A stretch of DNA of 64,000 nucleotides, taken from Isoetes taiwanensis (lineage: Eukaryota; Streptophyta; Lycopodiopsida; Isoetales; Isoetaceae). The stretch covers positions 13,332,310 through 13,396,309 of the forward strand of contig JAJEKV010000041.1 in the NCBI GenBank assembly GCA_021234155.1, in the 5' to 3' direction. The position numbers were made by a program, and so were the translations under genes. Below the pieces are notes generated by a model, which had not been told where the DNA came from, did not search any database, and saw only the letters and a list, made by a program, of their open reading frames with translations. This document shows positions 48,783 to 59,779 of the stretch, piece by piece; position 1 is the stretch's first letter, and each line of letters begins with the position of its first letter.

Positions 48783-49949
48783 CTAGTCTAACATTTCATG
48801 CACTGTTATCCCTATAGCCAAATTATTCATAATAGACATAAACTTCACCAGAAAATCGTCTATCATAAAAATTTTTGGATTGTAAGATGGTGGATTCAGG
48901 ATCTGCGCTTGATTGTAGAAGCATTTGAGAGCATCATCATCCACTATGATTATATCATCCTTATTCTCGATACCAAGTTCGTCCATCATGTTACTCAATG
49001 AAGATAGGCTTGCCTGTTGGATCCTTGGTATTATTGAACTTCACATATTTGTGCTGATCCCAAAAGGTCAACTAATGTCTACCCATTTCCCCCAATGCCT
49101 CTAAAGTATCCTTGATGTTCCTTAGTTCCATGGATGACCAAATACCGACTCGAAATAACCTAAATGCCTCATCTAGCATCTCCTTCAAGTGCGGCTGCGG
49201 ATAGATCCACTTGGATTTGATTCTACTGGTGTCTGATGACCACTTTATTTTTCGGAAAAGTCTTACAAGGAACCCCGTTTAGGTCGAACATCACAATCTT
49301 TTTAGAAACGCAAGGCAAGCTGAAACATCAAACATATATCTGGTCAGCAAGATATGATCACACAAACAATACAAACGCGCCAGGCATGATTTGAGTTAGG
49401 CTTAACCAAATCGCGCTCGGCGTGATTTAGTGTGACAATGAAATATAATCAAAGCACGCTTGGCGCAATTTAATTCAAAGCAAAGATAAATTAAATCACG
49501 CGTGGCGCGATTTCATCTGCAAGGCCATACCTATCATCTTCAGTTTCGCTGTCGTCGTCAGCGTCATTCTCCCCTTCGCCACCCTTAATCTCCGTGCACT
49601 TCTGACTGTTAGAATTGTTATTTTCTATTAGTTCCTCTACGTCCTTTACAACTGACATTATTTTAGTATTGATTTGGCAAACCTGTAAATTACTAGAGTC
49701 GCTTGGGTTATTAATGGCCACTTCACTCTCGGTTGCCTTCTTAATTAGATCCTTGTTAACCTGTGAATCTATTTTATTGTTGCTTGTATCACCCCCAAGG
49801 GAGGCAAGGATATTTCCTATGTTCGCCTTCATCACATTACTTTGAGCAGTCAGTCTAGCAGCCACTTGGTCATTACTTTCCTTACCAGGCTGCGGATTAC
49901 TAGTTCCTTCACTAGAACCATCGTCCATCTTTGAATTGGACAAGTCCAC
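48783..49949 (-). pseudogene. FCP1/NLI-interacting-factor-like phosphatase pseudogene
   Basis: Exon 1 (49949 to about 49521) encodes a Ser/Asn/Asp-rich acidic N-terminus ('MDLSNSKMDDGSSEG...') ending before GTATGG. After a TTTGATGTTTCAG acceptor, and in the same phase, comes 'KKIVMFDLNGVPCKTF' (HAD motif I; FDLNGV with Asn at the second acidic place). Then follow a TAG/frameshift, 'YPQPHLKEMLDEAFRLFRVG' plus IWSSM, 'LTFWDQHKYVKFNN', two more stops, and finally 'NKDDIIIVDDDALKCFYNQA' (the VDD motif) with 'IDDFLVKFMS' near the end. Order and spacing match FCP1-homology domains, which dephosphorylate proteins such as the RNA polymerase II tail. At least three stops and two frameshifts after motif I make it a pseudogene. 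Confidence 0.65.
49375..49520. repeat. Four palindromic ~20-bp repeats in an intron
   Basis: Variants of AAATCACGCGTGGCGCGATT occur at about 49377, 49409, 49454 and 49494. Each is a partial palindrome (AAATCRCGC...GCGYGATTT) spaced 32-45 bp apart. The last overlaps the end of exon 1 of the phosphatase pseudogene. Confidence 0.55.
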
Positions 49950-50690
49950 TCAGTAATTGCTACCACAGATTTCCGCCATAGCTGAGCTTGGATCCCTTTA
50001 ATCAACTGAAGTGGGTATTTGTTCCAAAACGAGTTTTCGGTGCTGTTTTTTCTCATTTTTTTCTTCTAAATGCTTAGGGAAAATTGTTGCGGCAATGCTA
50101 ACATTTGCTTACTAGCAGAGGGCAATTTTGGGGTTCATAAATACTTTGTTCACATTTCTATTAAGGTTCTATTCTCTGTATTTATTTGCTAATTGAAGAG
50201 GCCAAGCAACACAAGCAGATTCGGTTCCTGCAGATTGGGTGTGTTAGAGCAAAAAGCTATATCTGTGATCTTGAAAATTATTCAAAGTTACTTTGTATTT
50301 GACAGGGTTATTCAAGTTACTTTGTATTCACAGTTATCCAGCCCTTGCTCCTGCCTCTTCCTTATGCATATCCTCTCTAACAATGCTGCGTGGTTATTGC
50401 TCTCTGATTATAGTCTAGATGAAAATGTAAGCTTAGATTTAAAATATTAGAGATTGCATCAAATTGAATTTGTATATAACTGACTTTGAATGTTCTTTGC
50501 AGCGTTTTCTCTGCCTTTTCTTCTTTTACAATACCAGGTAATGTTTCTAGCATATTACAAGTCATGCCATGCTACTTTTATTTCTTTATTGCTATGCTTG
50601 AATGAAAACAGCTTGATAGCTGTAATTATTGTATATGCAAGCTACTGATGTATGTGTTGTTGTTTCAAGCATAATTCTTTCTGTCATTTT
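49950..50690. other. Intergenic, nothing recognised
   Basis: AT-rich; includes a short direct repeat TTATTCAA(A)GTTACTTTGTATT at about 50278 and 50307. No credible frame. Confidence 0.35.
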
Positions 50691-51343
50691 CTAATGCAAT
50701 GCTTGAAATTTTAGATTTTGCAAAAATAAACATAATAGTAAGTGCATATTTGGGGACGGGGAGATCTGAGATGCTCCCAAAGATGTGCCATGGTAGACGT
50801 ACTCCGTGGTGTCGAGCTCATGGATGAGGCCCTGATCTATTCTCGTGTTGAAGGGTGCGAGATCTAAGGGCTGTATGGAAGGCTTCCCCACCCTGTTGAT
50901 GGCCCTGAAGTGCATGAACAGGGATAAGGCTGCATGTGCTGAGACATATCGATGGCTATGAGCCTTACAACTCATGTAATCCAGCATGTTCTTCATCCTA
51001 TCCCACAACTGGCTCTTGACTCTGGATCCCCCACCTAAGACTTGATTTAATGACTCTAGGGAGACCACCTGCCTTCCCTTGGAGGAAGGTTGACTTCCCA
51101 GGGCAAGACTTGCTGCTCATACTGGCATACAATGTCAGTATAGAAGGGTGTTCGAGTCAAAGTTGCATGGAGATCAAAGAGATGGAAGGCCTCTTCAGCT
51201 GGAAACTCACTGATGTAGTTGGCACTGTCGTACCATTCAACAAAGTTTGTGAGCGCCATTGAGCAAGGACTGGGATAGAAAATGGTTTGGGAAGATTGAC
51301 AAGGAGCTGGAAAATCGCTGGTAAGAGCAAACTTGAATGTCAA
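50691..51343 (-). pseudogene. Unknown protein gene with TATA box, one frameshift
   Basis: The likely start is the ATG at 51259 ('MALTNFVEWYDSANYISEFP'), with the frame open to about 51060. Coding continues in another frame as 'SLESLNQVLGGGSRVKSQLW' and 'HFRAINRVGKPSIQPLDLAP' down to about 50740, so a single frameshift near 51060-51068 splits it. About 180 residues in all, soluble, no known motif. A TATAAAAG lies about 95 bp upstream of this ATG. Function unknown; the style of the sequence is similar to the 41067-41744 protein but I cannot show homology. Confidence 0.4.
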
Positions 51344-51353
51344 ATGTGGTCTT

Positions 51354-51361
51354 CTTTTATA
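51354..51361 (-). promoter_or_regulatory. TATA box (TATAAAAG)
   Basis: Minus-strand CTATAAAAGAAG at a normal promoter distance from the ATG at 51259. Perfect consensus. Confidence 0.45.
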
Positions 51362-51579
51362 GACTAGGGCTGCCTAGGTTTCCGTGCCGAGACTGCCTAC
51401 TTGGGTGATTCTATGTTCTAAGGCTACATGTGACCAATCTAGCTACCATGAAGTGCTAATCTAACTAGAGCAAGCCAAGAAACACATTAGAGGAGTTGGT
51501 TAGACAAATTTTGGACAACTTTGGGTTGAACCATGGTCGACTCGGTTTACTCCGCGCAGAATGGATCTGCGTTCTCGAC

Positions 51580-52470
51580 GCAGGGCCTATCTGCGTGGAG
51601 TGACCCGAGTGGGTCTATATATATAGTACTAATGGAGAAATATGAGGATAGTCTGTGCACAATCCTGCCTGTTCGATTTCTTTAAGCTATTTTCATCCCT
51701 TCATTACACGGTTTGTTTGAGCAGCTTTGTTTTGGTTCTTAGTTGATGCCGTTGAGCAGAAGTCGAATATGTAGTCTGTGCAACAACTTGGCTGATGATT
51801 TTGTTTTGTGGATAACTTTCATTCTAGGCTGTTAGATCATAAGAGTTTTCTTGTAACCTCTATTATGGCACGCAAATAGTGAAAGACGATATCATCAGAT
51901 TGGATTAATTTTTGTTTCAATTTGGTGCCCTAAAGCTGATTCTGGGACTGGGTCTGAACAGAGTTATTCAGGGGAATCCAGTATTGCTTCAACCGGAAGG
52001 AGAGAGGCAATATATTCCAGTTATCAAGGTATCAGTTATCAAGGTATTATCTGTTGTTTGATCTTGCATGGTTTTATAGTCTTTGGTTTTAGAATAAGGC
52101 TTGTGCTTGTTTCATTGGCGAACCACGTCACAACAATTTAACCCCATTTTCCCTCCAAGGCCACTAATCAGAACAATAAAGCAGAAAACAAGAGTGGCTA
52201 ATAATCTACCATCTAACCCTAACCAAACCCTGTGTCCAAAAGCTTTTCCTTTGGAGAAATTATGATTCTCGAGTGTATATTCCACAACTTTCTAGGCAAA
52301 AGATAAGCCCTGTGCAAGCTAAATCCCCCTTGGAATCGGCAGAGGAATGATCTTGTCCATTATCCAATTAAGTCCAGTAATTCCCAAAGCAAAAGTGACC
52401 ATAGAAACTCCCAATCCTACAGCCATGATCTGAGGAATTATAAGATGGTTACCTTCTGTAATGGCAAGGA
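51580..52470. repeat. Segmental duplication A, copy 2 (with MOT1 fragment)
   Basis: Same orientation and order as 38454-38975. It contains about 395 bp (51857-52251) absent from copy 1. That part includes a possible exon remnant 'PKADSGTGSEQSYSGESSIA' at about 51927-52040. It lacks about 33 bp before TCTATATATATA that copy 1 has. Confidence 0.75.
52258..52468 (-). pseudogene. MOT1-type molybdate transporter fragment, copy 2
   Basis: On minus: 'AITEGNHLIIPQIMAVGLGV', 'SMVTFALGITGLNWIMDKII', 'PLPIPRGI*LAQGLSFA*KV'. The frame is intact except for two TAG codons. The first TAG, in the RGIQ motif, is shared with copy 1, so the gene was already dead before the segment duplicated. Otherwise better preserved than copy 1. 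Confidence 0.75.
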
Positions 52471-52940
52471 TTTGCTTATAAAAGTGATGGGCTTGTTACA
52501 GAAGAAACTCTTGGATTGTTGGGCTCTAGATTTATGCAAATCCATTTTGGGGCATTTTCTTTGTTACATGGTGTTTCTCTTTGTCTAAAGGCAAAGAGCT
52601 ATTGCAATTACCTAGATGCTCACTTTGTTGAGAGATTTTTAGAAATTCCCTTTTGGAGAACACAGTATTGCAGCCATATAAATATGTCAGTTTTTCGTTG
52701 ATCTTCGCTTGTAGTTCTGGATCAAATAGTTCTTAAAATAAATCTGGTTCAGTATTGTGTTATTTTTTGATACATGAGGGAGGGAGACATTTGCAAAATA
52801 CTGTTACAGATTTAGTTCAAATAGTCAGGTCTTTGATTGCTTATTTTTGTCTTCTTAAGTGGTCTGACAAGATACATATACTGTGACAATGAAGGAAAAC
52901 GTGTCCAATTGTTTTTCTAAGTTTTTTAAGGTCTTTGTGC
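52471..52940. other. Short open frame and AT-rich spacer
   Basis: 52516-52701 is a 61-residue frame ('MLGSRFMQIHFGAFSLLHGV...') that is open further upstream. It has no known motif and no splice context I can defend. Confidence 0.3.
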
Positions 52941-52942
52941 AG

Positions 52943-53313
52943 ATAACCATTATCCCTATAGATACTGCGAAAGTCGGCTACAATTGCAGGGAAAATCTTT
53001 GCAAAACCACTGAACTTGCCGCACTTAAGTACAAGGGTTTGTTTGGTTTTATTGTTATAACTGCAATAGATGCAAGAGCAACAACTCCTTGGAAAGGGGT
53101 AGTGCCAGGATTACATAGACAAGTTCTCTTTAGAGGGTTTAGAATCGGTTTATACGATCCTGTAAGTTTTATATTTATTTTATACGATGTTTTTGCATTT
53201 AAAGGCATGACAATTATCAGTTTTATGTCTTCATTGTATTATAGATCAAGTCACTTTATGCTGCAAAAGCTTACATTGGAGATGTCCCACTACACAAGAA
53301 GATTGATGCAGTC
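52943..53313 (+). pseudogene. Mitochondrial uncoupling protein (UCP) pseudogene, copy 1
   Basis: Exon A (52943-53161) after a TTTGTGCAG acceptor encodes 'ITIIPIDTAKV', a short frame-disturbed stretch, 'LKYKGLFGFIV', 'PWKGVVPGLHRQVLFRGFRI' and 'GLYDP', matching the plant UCP carrier repeat (TIPLDTAKVRLQ... WKGIVPGLHRQ...GLRIGLYEP). Donor GTAAGT at 53162. Exon B (53245-53313) gives 'IKSLYAAKAYIGDVPLHKKI'. UCPs are inner-mitochondrial-membrane carriers of six helices; only about a third is present. A one-base offset around AKV...RLQLQ and later stops break it. The retained intron rules out a processed copy. Confidence 0.7.
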
Positions 53314-53700
53314 TAAGACTGATTTGCACAACTATGTCAGCATAGCATCTTTGAATTCAAAAACTAATGGCTTTGCTATCGATCTTATATCCGCAGTTTA
53401 TGCAGCCTCAAGACCTTGCTATCAGTTTTAAGAAGAAGAAACAGTAAATAGATGCCAAATTGTTTGCCAATAAGTGACAGAAATCTACACAGTTCCCTCA
53501 CGACCTTGTTCAAAGTTGCTTGCCGATCCTTAGACACAACATCTTTACCAAGTTCCAATCTGATCGGGTTCTACTTTCTGTTGCTTAGTTAGAGGATAGA
53601 ACTGAGCTATTGCAGCAAGCTCTAAATATGTTCACATAATTTATGTTTGCTATACTGATAATCTCCAAACTAGCAATTGATGTACATGGGCAAGCTGCCT
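53314..53700 (+). repeat. Downstream half of duplication B, copy 1
   Basis: Non-coding sequence repeated at about 54620-55030 (TATGTCAGCATAGCATCTTT..., ...CACGACCTTGTTC.AAGTTGC...). Together with the UCP exons it shows a duplicated block of about 700 bp. Confidence 0.7.
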
Positions 53701-53798
53701 TCAAGTCTATTAAAATATTTTAATCTTTCATCTTCATTTTATGGTACATTAAAATTTGATAGCATCAAAGTTTTAAATATATCATGTAACTCACCTCT

Positions 53799-54275
53799 TT
53801 ATTCTAGAAGTCTTTTGATTTTTCCATAGATATCTCTTCCATGCAATTCCTCATCTATTTTGGCATCTTCTTTTAGTATTTGTGCCTCTGTTTTTCTTTT
53901 CCTTGTAGGCTGCTCTACAAATACCTCCTCTTGCTGGAGATTTTCAGTTTGTACCTGCACAGGCTCAAGATTGACATCAACGTTTATGAGTTTAGTCTCA
54001 GGTTCTTCATCAAACACAAACTTAACTTTTAGTTCTGGACCTTTGATCTCCATCACATCAGCCCTGTCCTTTGTTTCAGATCTAGTAATCTCATCATGAG
54101 TGTTTACTTTTGGAATAATTTTATAGTATTGGGTCTCATCGAACACTACATCCCTGCGTATCAATATCCTTTTCTTTTTTGGATCATAAAGCCTACATGC
54201 CTTTGACTGCTCGTCATATCCTACCAAATATGAGATGTAGGCTCTATCATCAAGTTTCTTTCGTAGCTCTTCTCT
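53799..54275 (-). mobile_element. Ty1/copia fragment: integrase C-terminal / linker region
   Basis: Minus frame: 'KLDDRAYISYLVGYDEQSKA', then 'CRLYDPKKKRILIRRDVVFD' and 'E', the well-known copia segment after the integrase core (LGY...KGYRLYDP...RDVVFDE), followed by an acidic linker ('EEVFVEQPTRKRKTEAQILK') that normally leads into RT. No RT follows. The fragment abuts UCP copy 2 at the AATTGCAG boundary, so the continuous open frame reaching 54557 is a chance fusion of copia with antisense UCP sequence. Confidence 0.75.
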
Positions 54276-54276
54276 C

Positions 54277-54620
54277 CAATTGCAGGAAAATGTTTGCAAA
54301 ACCACTGAACTTGCTGCACTCAAGTACAAGGGTTTGTTTGGTTTTATTGTTGTAATTGCAATAAATGCGGGAGCAACAACTCCTTGGAAAGGGGTCATGC
54401 CAGGATTACATAGACAAGTTCTCTTTAGAGGGTTTAGAATCGGTTTATACGATCCTGTAAGTTTTATATTTATTTTATACGATGTCTTTGCATTTAAAGG
54501 CATCACAATTATCAGTTTTATTAGCATTTCTGATGTCTTCATTGCATTATAGATCAAGTCACTTTATGCAGCAAAAGCTTACATTGGAGATGTCACTACA
54601 CAAGAAGATTGATGCAGCCT
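54277..54620 (+). pseudogene. UCP pseudogene, copy 2 (5' truncated)
   Basis: Starts exactly at CAATTGCAGG beside the copia fragment, so the 'TIPIDTAKV' part is missing. Exon A' to 54456 encodes 'TELAALKYKGLFGFIVVIAI', 'PWKGVMPGLHRQVLFRGFRI', 'GLYDP'; donor GTAAGT at 54457. Exon B' (54553-54620) 'IKSLYAAKAYIGDV' has lost two bases after GATGTC. Very similar to copy 1, so the duplication is recent. Confidence 0.7.
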
Positions 54621-55850
54621 AAGAGTGATCTGCGCACCTATGTCAGCATAGCATCTTTGAATTCAAAAAATAATGGCTTTGCTGTCGATCTTATATCCAC
54701 AGTTTGTGCAGCCTCAAGACCTTGCTATCAGTTTCCAGAAGAAGAAACAGTAAATAGATTCCAAATTGTTTGCCAATAGGTAACAGAAATCTACACCAGC
54801 TCTCTCACGACCTTGTTCCAAGTTGCTTGCCGATCCTTAGACACAACATCTTTACCAAGTTCCAATCTGATGGGGTTCTGCTTTCTGTTGCTTAGTTAGA
54901 AGATAGAACTGGGCTATTGCTGCAAGCTCTAAATATGTTCACATAATTTATGTTTGCTATACTGATAATCTGCAAACTAGCAATTGATGTACATGGGCAT
55001 GTCAGACATCAAGCTGCCTTCAAGTCTATTAAATATTTTCATCTTCAAGATGTTGGTTTCTCCATTCCTTCTCATAGGAATTTTGAGAAATTTGGTTCAT
55101 CAGGTTTATATTTGCCACAAAATTGCAGAACAATCACTTTTATCTTATTTACTTTTGCATTTTTATCTTAGAATTACACAGTTCTTATTGGTATATGGTT
55201 ACATGGATTTCCTTTTTTCTACATGGAGCCCGGGGGGTTCACCTCTATATAAGGGGCATATGGCATGTGCGTGCATCAAGTCAGGAGAAACCCCTATGTA
55301 TACAGCTGACCCTCCATAGAAACCCCTATGTATACGGTCCCATACTGTCGAAGAATCATACCCGATTCCATACTTTTACACCCAGTCTAAGCACTTCTTG
55401 CCCTACCCTCAACCTTATTTTTACGTCCATTTTTCATTCATGTATCCTATCCTCTACCGTATTTTTACATCCAGTCCGCAAATGTTGCATCCAGTCAGTA
55501 TTTAGGGTTCTTCCTGGTGCCATTTGAGTTCAATGGTCACTCCAAAAAATAAGAAAAAGAAATACGCCTGGAATTTTATATATTGTAATAATTAAATCGA
55601 TTTTAGGATGACATCATAACGAAATTCATTATTGATTATTGAATAATGACTTTAAATTAATTATTGTTCATGATTTTATTTTCGGGCACGTCTTTTAAGG
55701 ACGTCATTATGGTGAACTTCGCCATGCAGCTGCCGCCAATGGCATAACCCGATCGAAGCTCTTCACCTCTTCTCATTCCCTCCAGCGCCTATTCCTCTCC
55801 TTCTCCCGATCCGATACTCCTTCTCCTGATCCGCCTATTCCTCTCCCACA
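54621..55850. other. Duplicated non-coding tail and spacer
   Basis: 54621-55030 repeats 53314-53700. 55196-55330 is GC-richer, with CCCGGGGGGTTCACC and two copies of AAACCCCTATGTATAC (55289, 55321). The motif CCCGGGGGGTTCAC reappears inverted at 61430. No gene recognised. Confidence 0.4.
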
Positions 55851-55857
55851 TCCGACA

Positions 55858-56145
55858 ATGGCGCGGATTAAGACCACTGCCAGGCTGCCCACTGAAGAAT
55901 CCGTGGGCTCTGCTCCACCGAAGGAAGAGGCCGCGCCGCGCCTGAGGAAGAGGCCGCGCCTGAGGAAGAGCCCAAGGGCACTAAGCTGAAGGTTGTCGCG
56001 AAATTTTCGTGCATGGAAGTGGTGCACATGCAAGATCATGGAGCTCATATCACTGAAAAAGTTCAGCAGTGGGTTGATCGGGCGACTCCTGCAGATGAGC
56101 GGCTTTTGGAAATGAAAATCCGTGCAAGAGGGTACAATCTATATG
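55858..56145 (+). pseudogene. Unknown coding fragment with a 5-nt slip
   Basis: Starts 'MARIKTTARLPTEESVGSAP' and 'PKEEAAP', then a frameshift where CCGCG is repeated in a GCCGCGCCTGAGGAAGAG repeat. It continues in another frame as 'EEEPKGTKLKVVAKFSCMEV', 'VQQWVDRATPADERLLEMKI'. CpG-rich upstream DNA (55730-55860) looks like a promoter or 5' UTR. Family unknown; the histone-H3-like opening 'MARIKTTAR' is probably chance, as nothing else of H3 follows. Confidence 0.35.
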
Positions 56146-57085
56146 TGCTTTTCTTAGGATGCCACCTCGAGGGCGGTTGGTGAAGCGCCTCCGTTAGTCG
56201 ACCTCCGTTCCGCCTCCGTTATTCGATATCCGTTAAGTTATGCCGGGTTATGCCTCCGGGGCGTCCATAATAGCTTTAGGTTTTTTATTTTGCCATACGA
56301 AATCTCCCTAACTTGTTTTGTAAAGCTCCCGATCGTTTTTTTTTTTTAAAAGCTCCCTCGATCACGATCTGTTTAGGACTGCTTTGTTTTGTAAATGGCC
56401 ATGAAAAACAGGGGATGAAAATCGCCATCTTGAAGGTGTGAACCTTCCTTTTTGTAAAGTATGTTATTATAATATGAATATGAAGTGGTTCTTGTGTTTT
56501 AGTTTGTCTCTTAATATGTTTCTTTTATGTAATGTTCTTAACCGGTAATGCTTCTTTTATGTAATGTTCTTTTATGTAATGTTTATGTAATGTAACCTAT
56601 TCTGCCCTTAAAAGTAGAGTGTAGGGTAACAGCATATGCTGTTTTGGAAGCATTTTATTATGCTTCTGTAAATGCTGCAGAAATAAATCATCGAGTAATG
56701 GAATCAGAAAGGCTTAAAGCACACCTAACTAACTAGTTCCACAAGCAACCAGTAGCCACTGTTTATTGCATTCAAAGTAAAGTTTAAACAAGATCACAGT
56801 TTCTACATGGAATGCTTTAAGTAAAGCAAAGCAAATAGAACATGCAAAAAACTGCTCTTAAACTTAAACTGTTGAAATGGTAGCTTTAATCATAAATGAT
56901 CATTGATAAAGTACTTGACAAATATCTGCCTGAACCTTATACACTCCCTAGACCTTCTGCTCCTTCTGCTTTCCCTTGTCACCTACAAAAAAAATGAAAG
57001 AGAAGAGACAGTTAGTAGCAGAATTCAACCTGCAAAATTGTCTAATTTAATATTACCCTACCAATATTACATTCACGGAACAAAC
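56146..57085. other. Intergenic, nothing recognised
   Basis: AT-rich; short repeats of TTTTATGTAATGTTCTT near 56523-56590. An 82-residue frame at 56903-57151 has no features. Confidence 0.35.
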
Positions 57086-59779
57086 TTATTCAATTTGTAC
57101 TCTGTTATTATCATGCGGATGGTAAATGTTTTTGGCAGGTTCATATGTTAAAGATGCAAGAGATATGATAGACTCGAGGTCTATAAGTCGATTATCGGCC
57201 AGATCATAAGTAAACCAAGTGGACTTGCCGTCCTTGCTGCAATGTTTACTGTAATATGCCAGATTTAATTGAACTTCAAAAGACGGGCATTTAACTAAGT
57301 CCACGGGCTCCCTACTCTCTCTCCATGCCTTTGCCGATTTCCTCCTCATGCTAAGTACCCTACCAAGATACCAAACCTTATGAATTGCAACAGATTTGTT
57401 CTTTTTTCTCATTTGAAGCTTGTGCGGTTTGTGGTGCCACCATGGATTCCACTTTGGTTCTTGAAGTACACTTTGCACAATCTGTCCCAATGCCGAGCAG
57501 AGTTTGTGCATCAACATTACTTTCTTCAATAGAATATACCATAGTCTTTACCCTCGTCAACCTGTCCTTTGATAGCCACGGATTCCCATTCAAATGACTC
57601 ACTATAGTTGACTTGAAGATTTTCTTACCTTCCATAACAACATGCCAAGAAACATGAGATGGCTTCCTCCTCTCACATTCATCTAACATTTCGTCAAACA
57701 CATGTCAAGGTGGATGTATAATCTGCAAACATGCACGCCCTTCTCCTCGAGTCTCCATCCGAGCTGTGGCCGATTAGAGGGCCCACAACCATTCTCAAGT
57801 GCACATTCCACAAGTCTTGGATTTGCTGCCACTGACGTCTAACCTCAAGGTGATCAAATCTGTTACATGTCAGAATAATGGCAAGGACGAGTCTGGGCAG
57901 CTTCCTATGCAAGGGATTCACGATAAGAACTCTTGCATAGTGCGAAATGACATTCTCCTCGAAGGCATTGATAATTATGTTGTAGCCCTCTTCATCGGAG
58001 CCAACTAACACCTCAAATGTGCCATTGCAAGCATGCCCTTATTTCTTTCCACAAAATCCGAAAGCGGTCATCTCTCGGGAATCCAACGTCACGGCCAGCT
58101 TTATGACGGGTCTCGTCCTCGACCACAATTCTTGGACCCCCCCTCCCTCAAATCCAAGTCTTTGGCGTTGCATGTGTCGAGTGTAGACCTGAGCAAGATG
58201 CTTAAATGTTTCTTTCCTAAGACCGACCTTGTAAAAGAAGCTTTCTCGTGTGGAGCGCATAGTGGTGGACATACTCGGACCTCCAAAATTGAGAGAAAGA
58301 AAATTGTGCATTCTTCTCCCTCCCCATATCTTAATTGTTTCAAACAACGCCTTTGTGGTTTCCCTATATCTTTTTTTATGGCCTGGTGCGATTATGTTCC
58401 CTTAGAAAATCCCAAAGAGCTGGTTTTCCACTAAATTTACCTTGCCGATGTGCCTCCACTATGTCCTGGCAGAATCTGCTGACATCTTTCCTGTTCATTG
58501 ACTCCTCCAGACTCCCTCTTAGCGACCTTTCTTTCATGGACAATGCAGTAACTCTCATTTTGGAAAACATTAATTCCTTATGTAACTTTCTTATCTCATG
58601 AACTGCAAACCTGGCCATCTTCTTCATCTCAATTGCATTCAAGTAATCTGATCTAATACATAATTTTGTGGTTCTAAATCCCCTTGCCACCTTGTCATCG
58701 GTCTGTCTATGCACTCTCATGTAAAAATCCCTCTCTTTCGGAATAGCAGCACATAAAGAACATTGATAATTTTCAAAGGGTTCACCTTTAAGACTGACCC
58801 TCTTGCATTTCTTATGCCTAAACGAGCCACTAATCTCTATTAAACCCCCTTCGACTACAAATGTATGCTGCAATGCAGGTTCACAATACCAATGTGTCCC
58901 TTCTTTCAGCTCATGCAGAAAGGGTCTTAAATCCTTAACTTTATCTCCATACCTATATTTGTTCTGCCAAAAGCCCCAGCATAGTAGAGCCAAAGGCGTT
59001 TTACATTAATCGAAATATGACAATGAAACCCTAGATACCCTACAAACTTAAAATACAAACCACTTGTGAAGCCACTAAGAGTACTCAATGCGAACTGTTA
59101 CTTGATGAAGCTTGGCTGCTCGAGCTTGGAGGGGCACGGAGTGTTTGCTGCTCATGTCAAAATCAGTCCGAATCAGCTGAGATTATTCGACATTATAGCA
59201 GCTTAAACGTGAACACTACTTCTAACAAATAAAATAGAGGTTACCTCTTGCAAAAAAAGAATGCAATTTTCCTTGTTGCGGGTCTGCTTCAGCCCATTTC
59301 TTCGGCCTGCCACCTCTTGCTGCTTGGTCACTTGACTCCGATAGAATATGATCTTTCATGTGGCCATGAAGACTTCCAGTTCTTGGAAACAGTTCGAGAA
59401 GCCTTTCACACATGGCACAAACAACACGAATGTCATCAAGTTTAGCATATCCACCAACGCTGCTCTCATAAAGCTTGAACACAACATCAAAAATTCTAGT
59501 TTCTTCTTGAATCTTTGCAATGGCAGAGGCTAATGTACTTTTTACTAGAGTTTGATTCTCCTTGCAAATGTCCAGCTCCTCCTCAACATTGCAAGGCTGA
59601 TCCTCCTTCTCCACAACCTGCTCTCCCTTCTTGTCACACTTGAGGTTACGCTCGTAATTATCGGCATGACCCTTGGACTTCAAGTGGCTCCGTTCAAAGT
59701 TACACAAGGTATCATCTCCACCTTTACCATAACGTTTCTCACATTCAAGACACCAAATAGCAAATACTTGGTTTACCAT
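57086..59779 (-). pseudogene. Zinc-finger + CWG-domain protein, transposase-like, broken
   Basis: Read right to left: residues from 59779 give two C2H2/BED-like fingers, 'IWCLECEKRYGK...ERSHLKSKGH' and 'VVCAMCERLLELFPRTGSLH' then GHMKDH, with acidic helical sequence between. At 58993-58376 comes a second domain, 'LALLCWGFWQNKYRYGDKVK', 'THWYCEPALQHTF', 'CSLCAAIPKERDFYMRVHR'. At 58347-58039, 'LFETIKIWGGRRMHNF'. At 58011-57694, 'SDEEGYNIIINAFEENVISH', 'GPLIGHSSDGDSRRRACMFA'. At 57701-57100, a C-terminal part. Three or more frameshifts or introns separate these. N-terminal fingers plus a long conserved body and multiple dispersed copies suggest a DNA-transposon or domesticated protein; I cannot place it in a named superfamily. 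Confidence 0.5.

Noticed and set aside
53799-54557. A single 252-residue minus-strand gene
   Set aside because: Its first third is antisense to UCP copy 2 and the rest is a copia fragment; the open frame is accidental.
55858-55990. Histone H3 or CENH3 start (MARIKTTAR)
   Set aside because: Similarity ends after about nine residues; the rest has no histone fold sequence.
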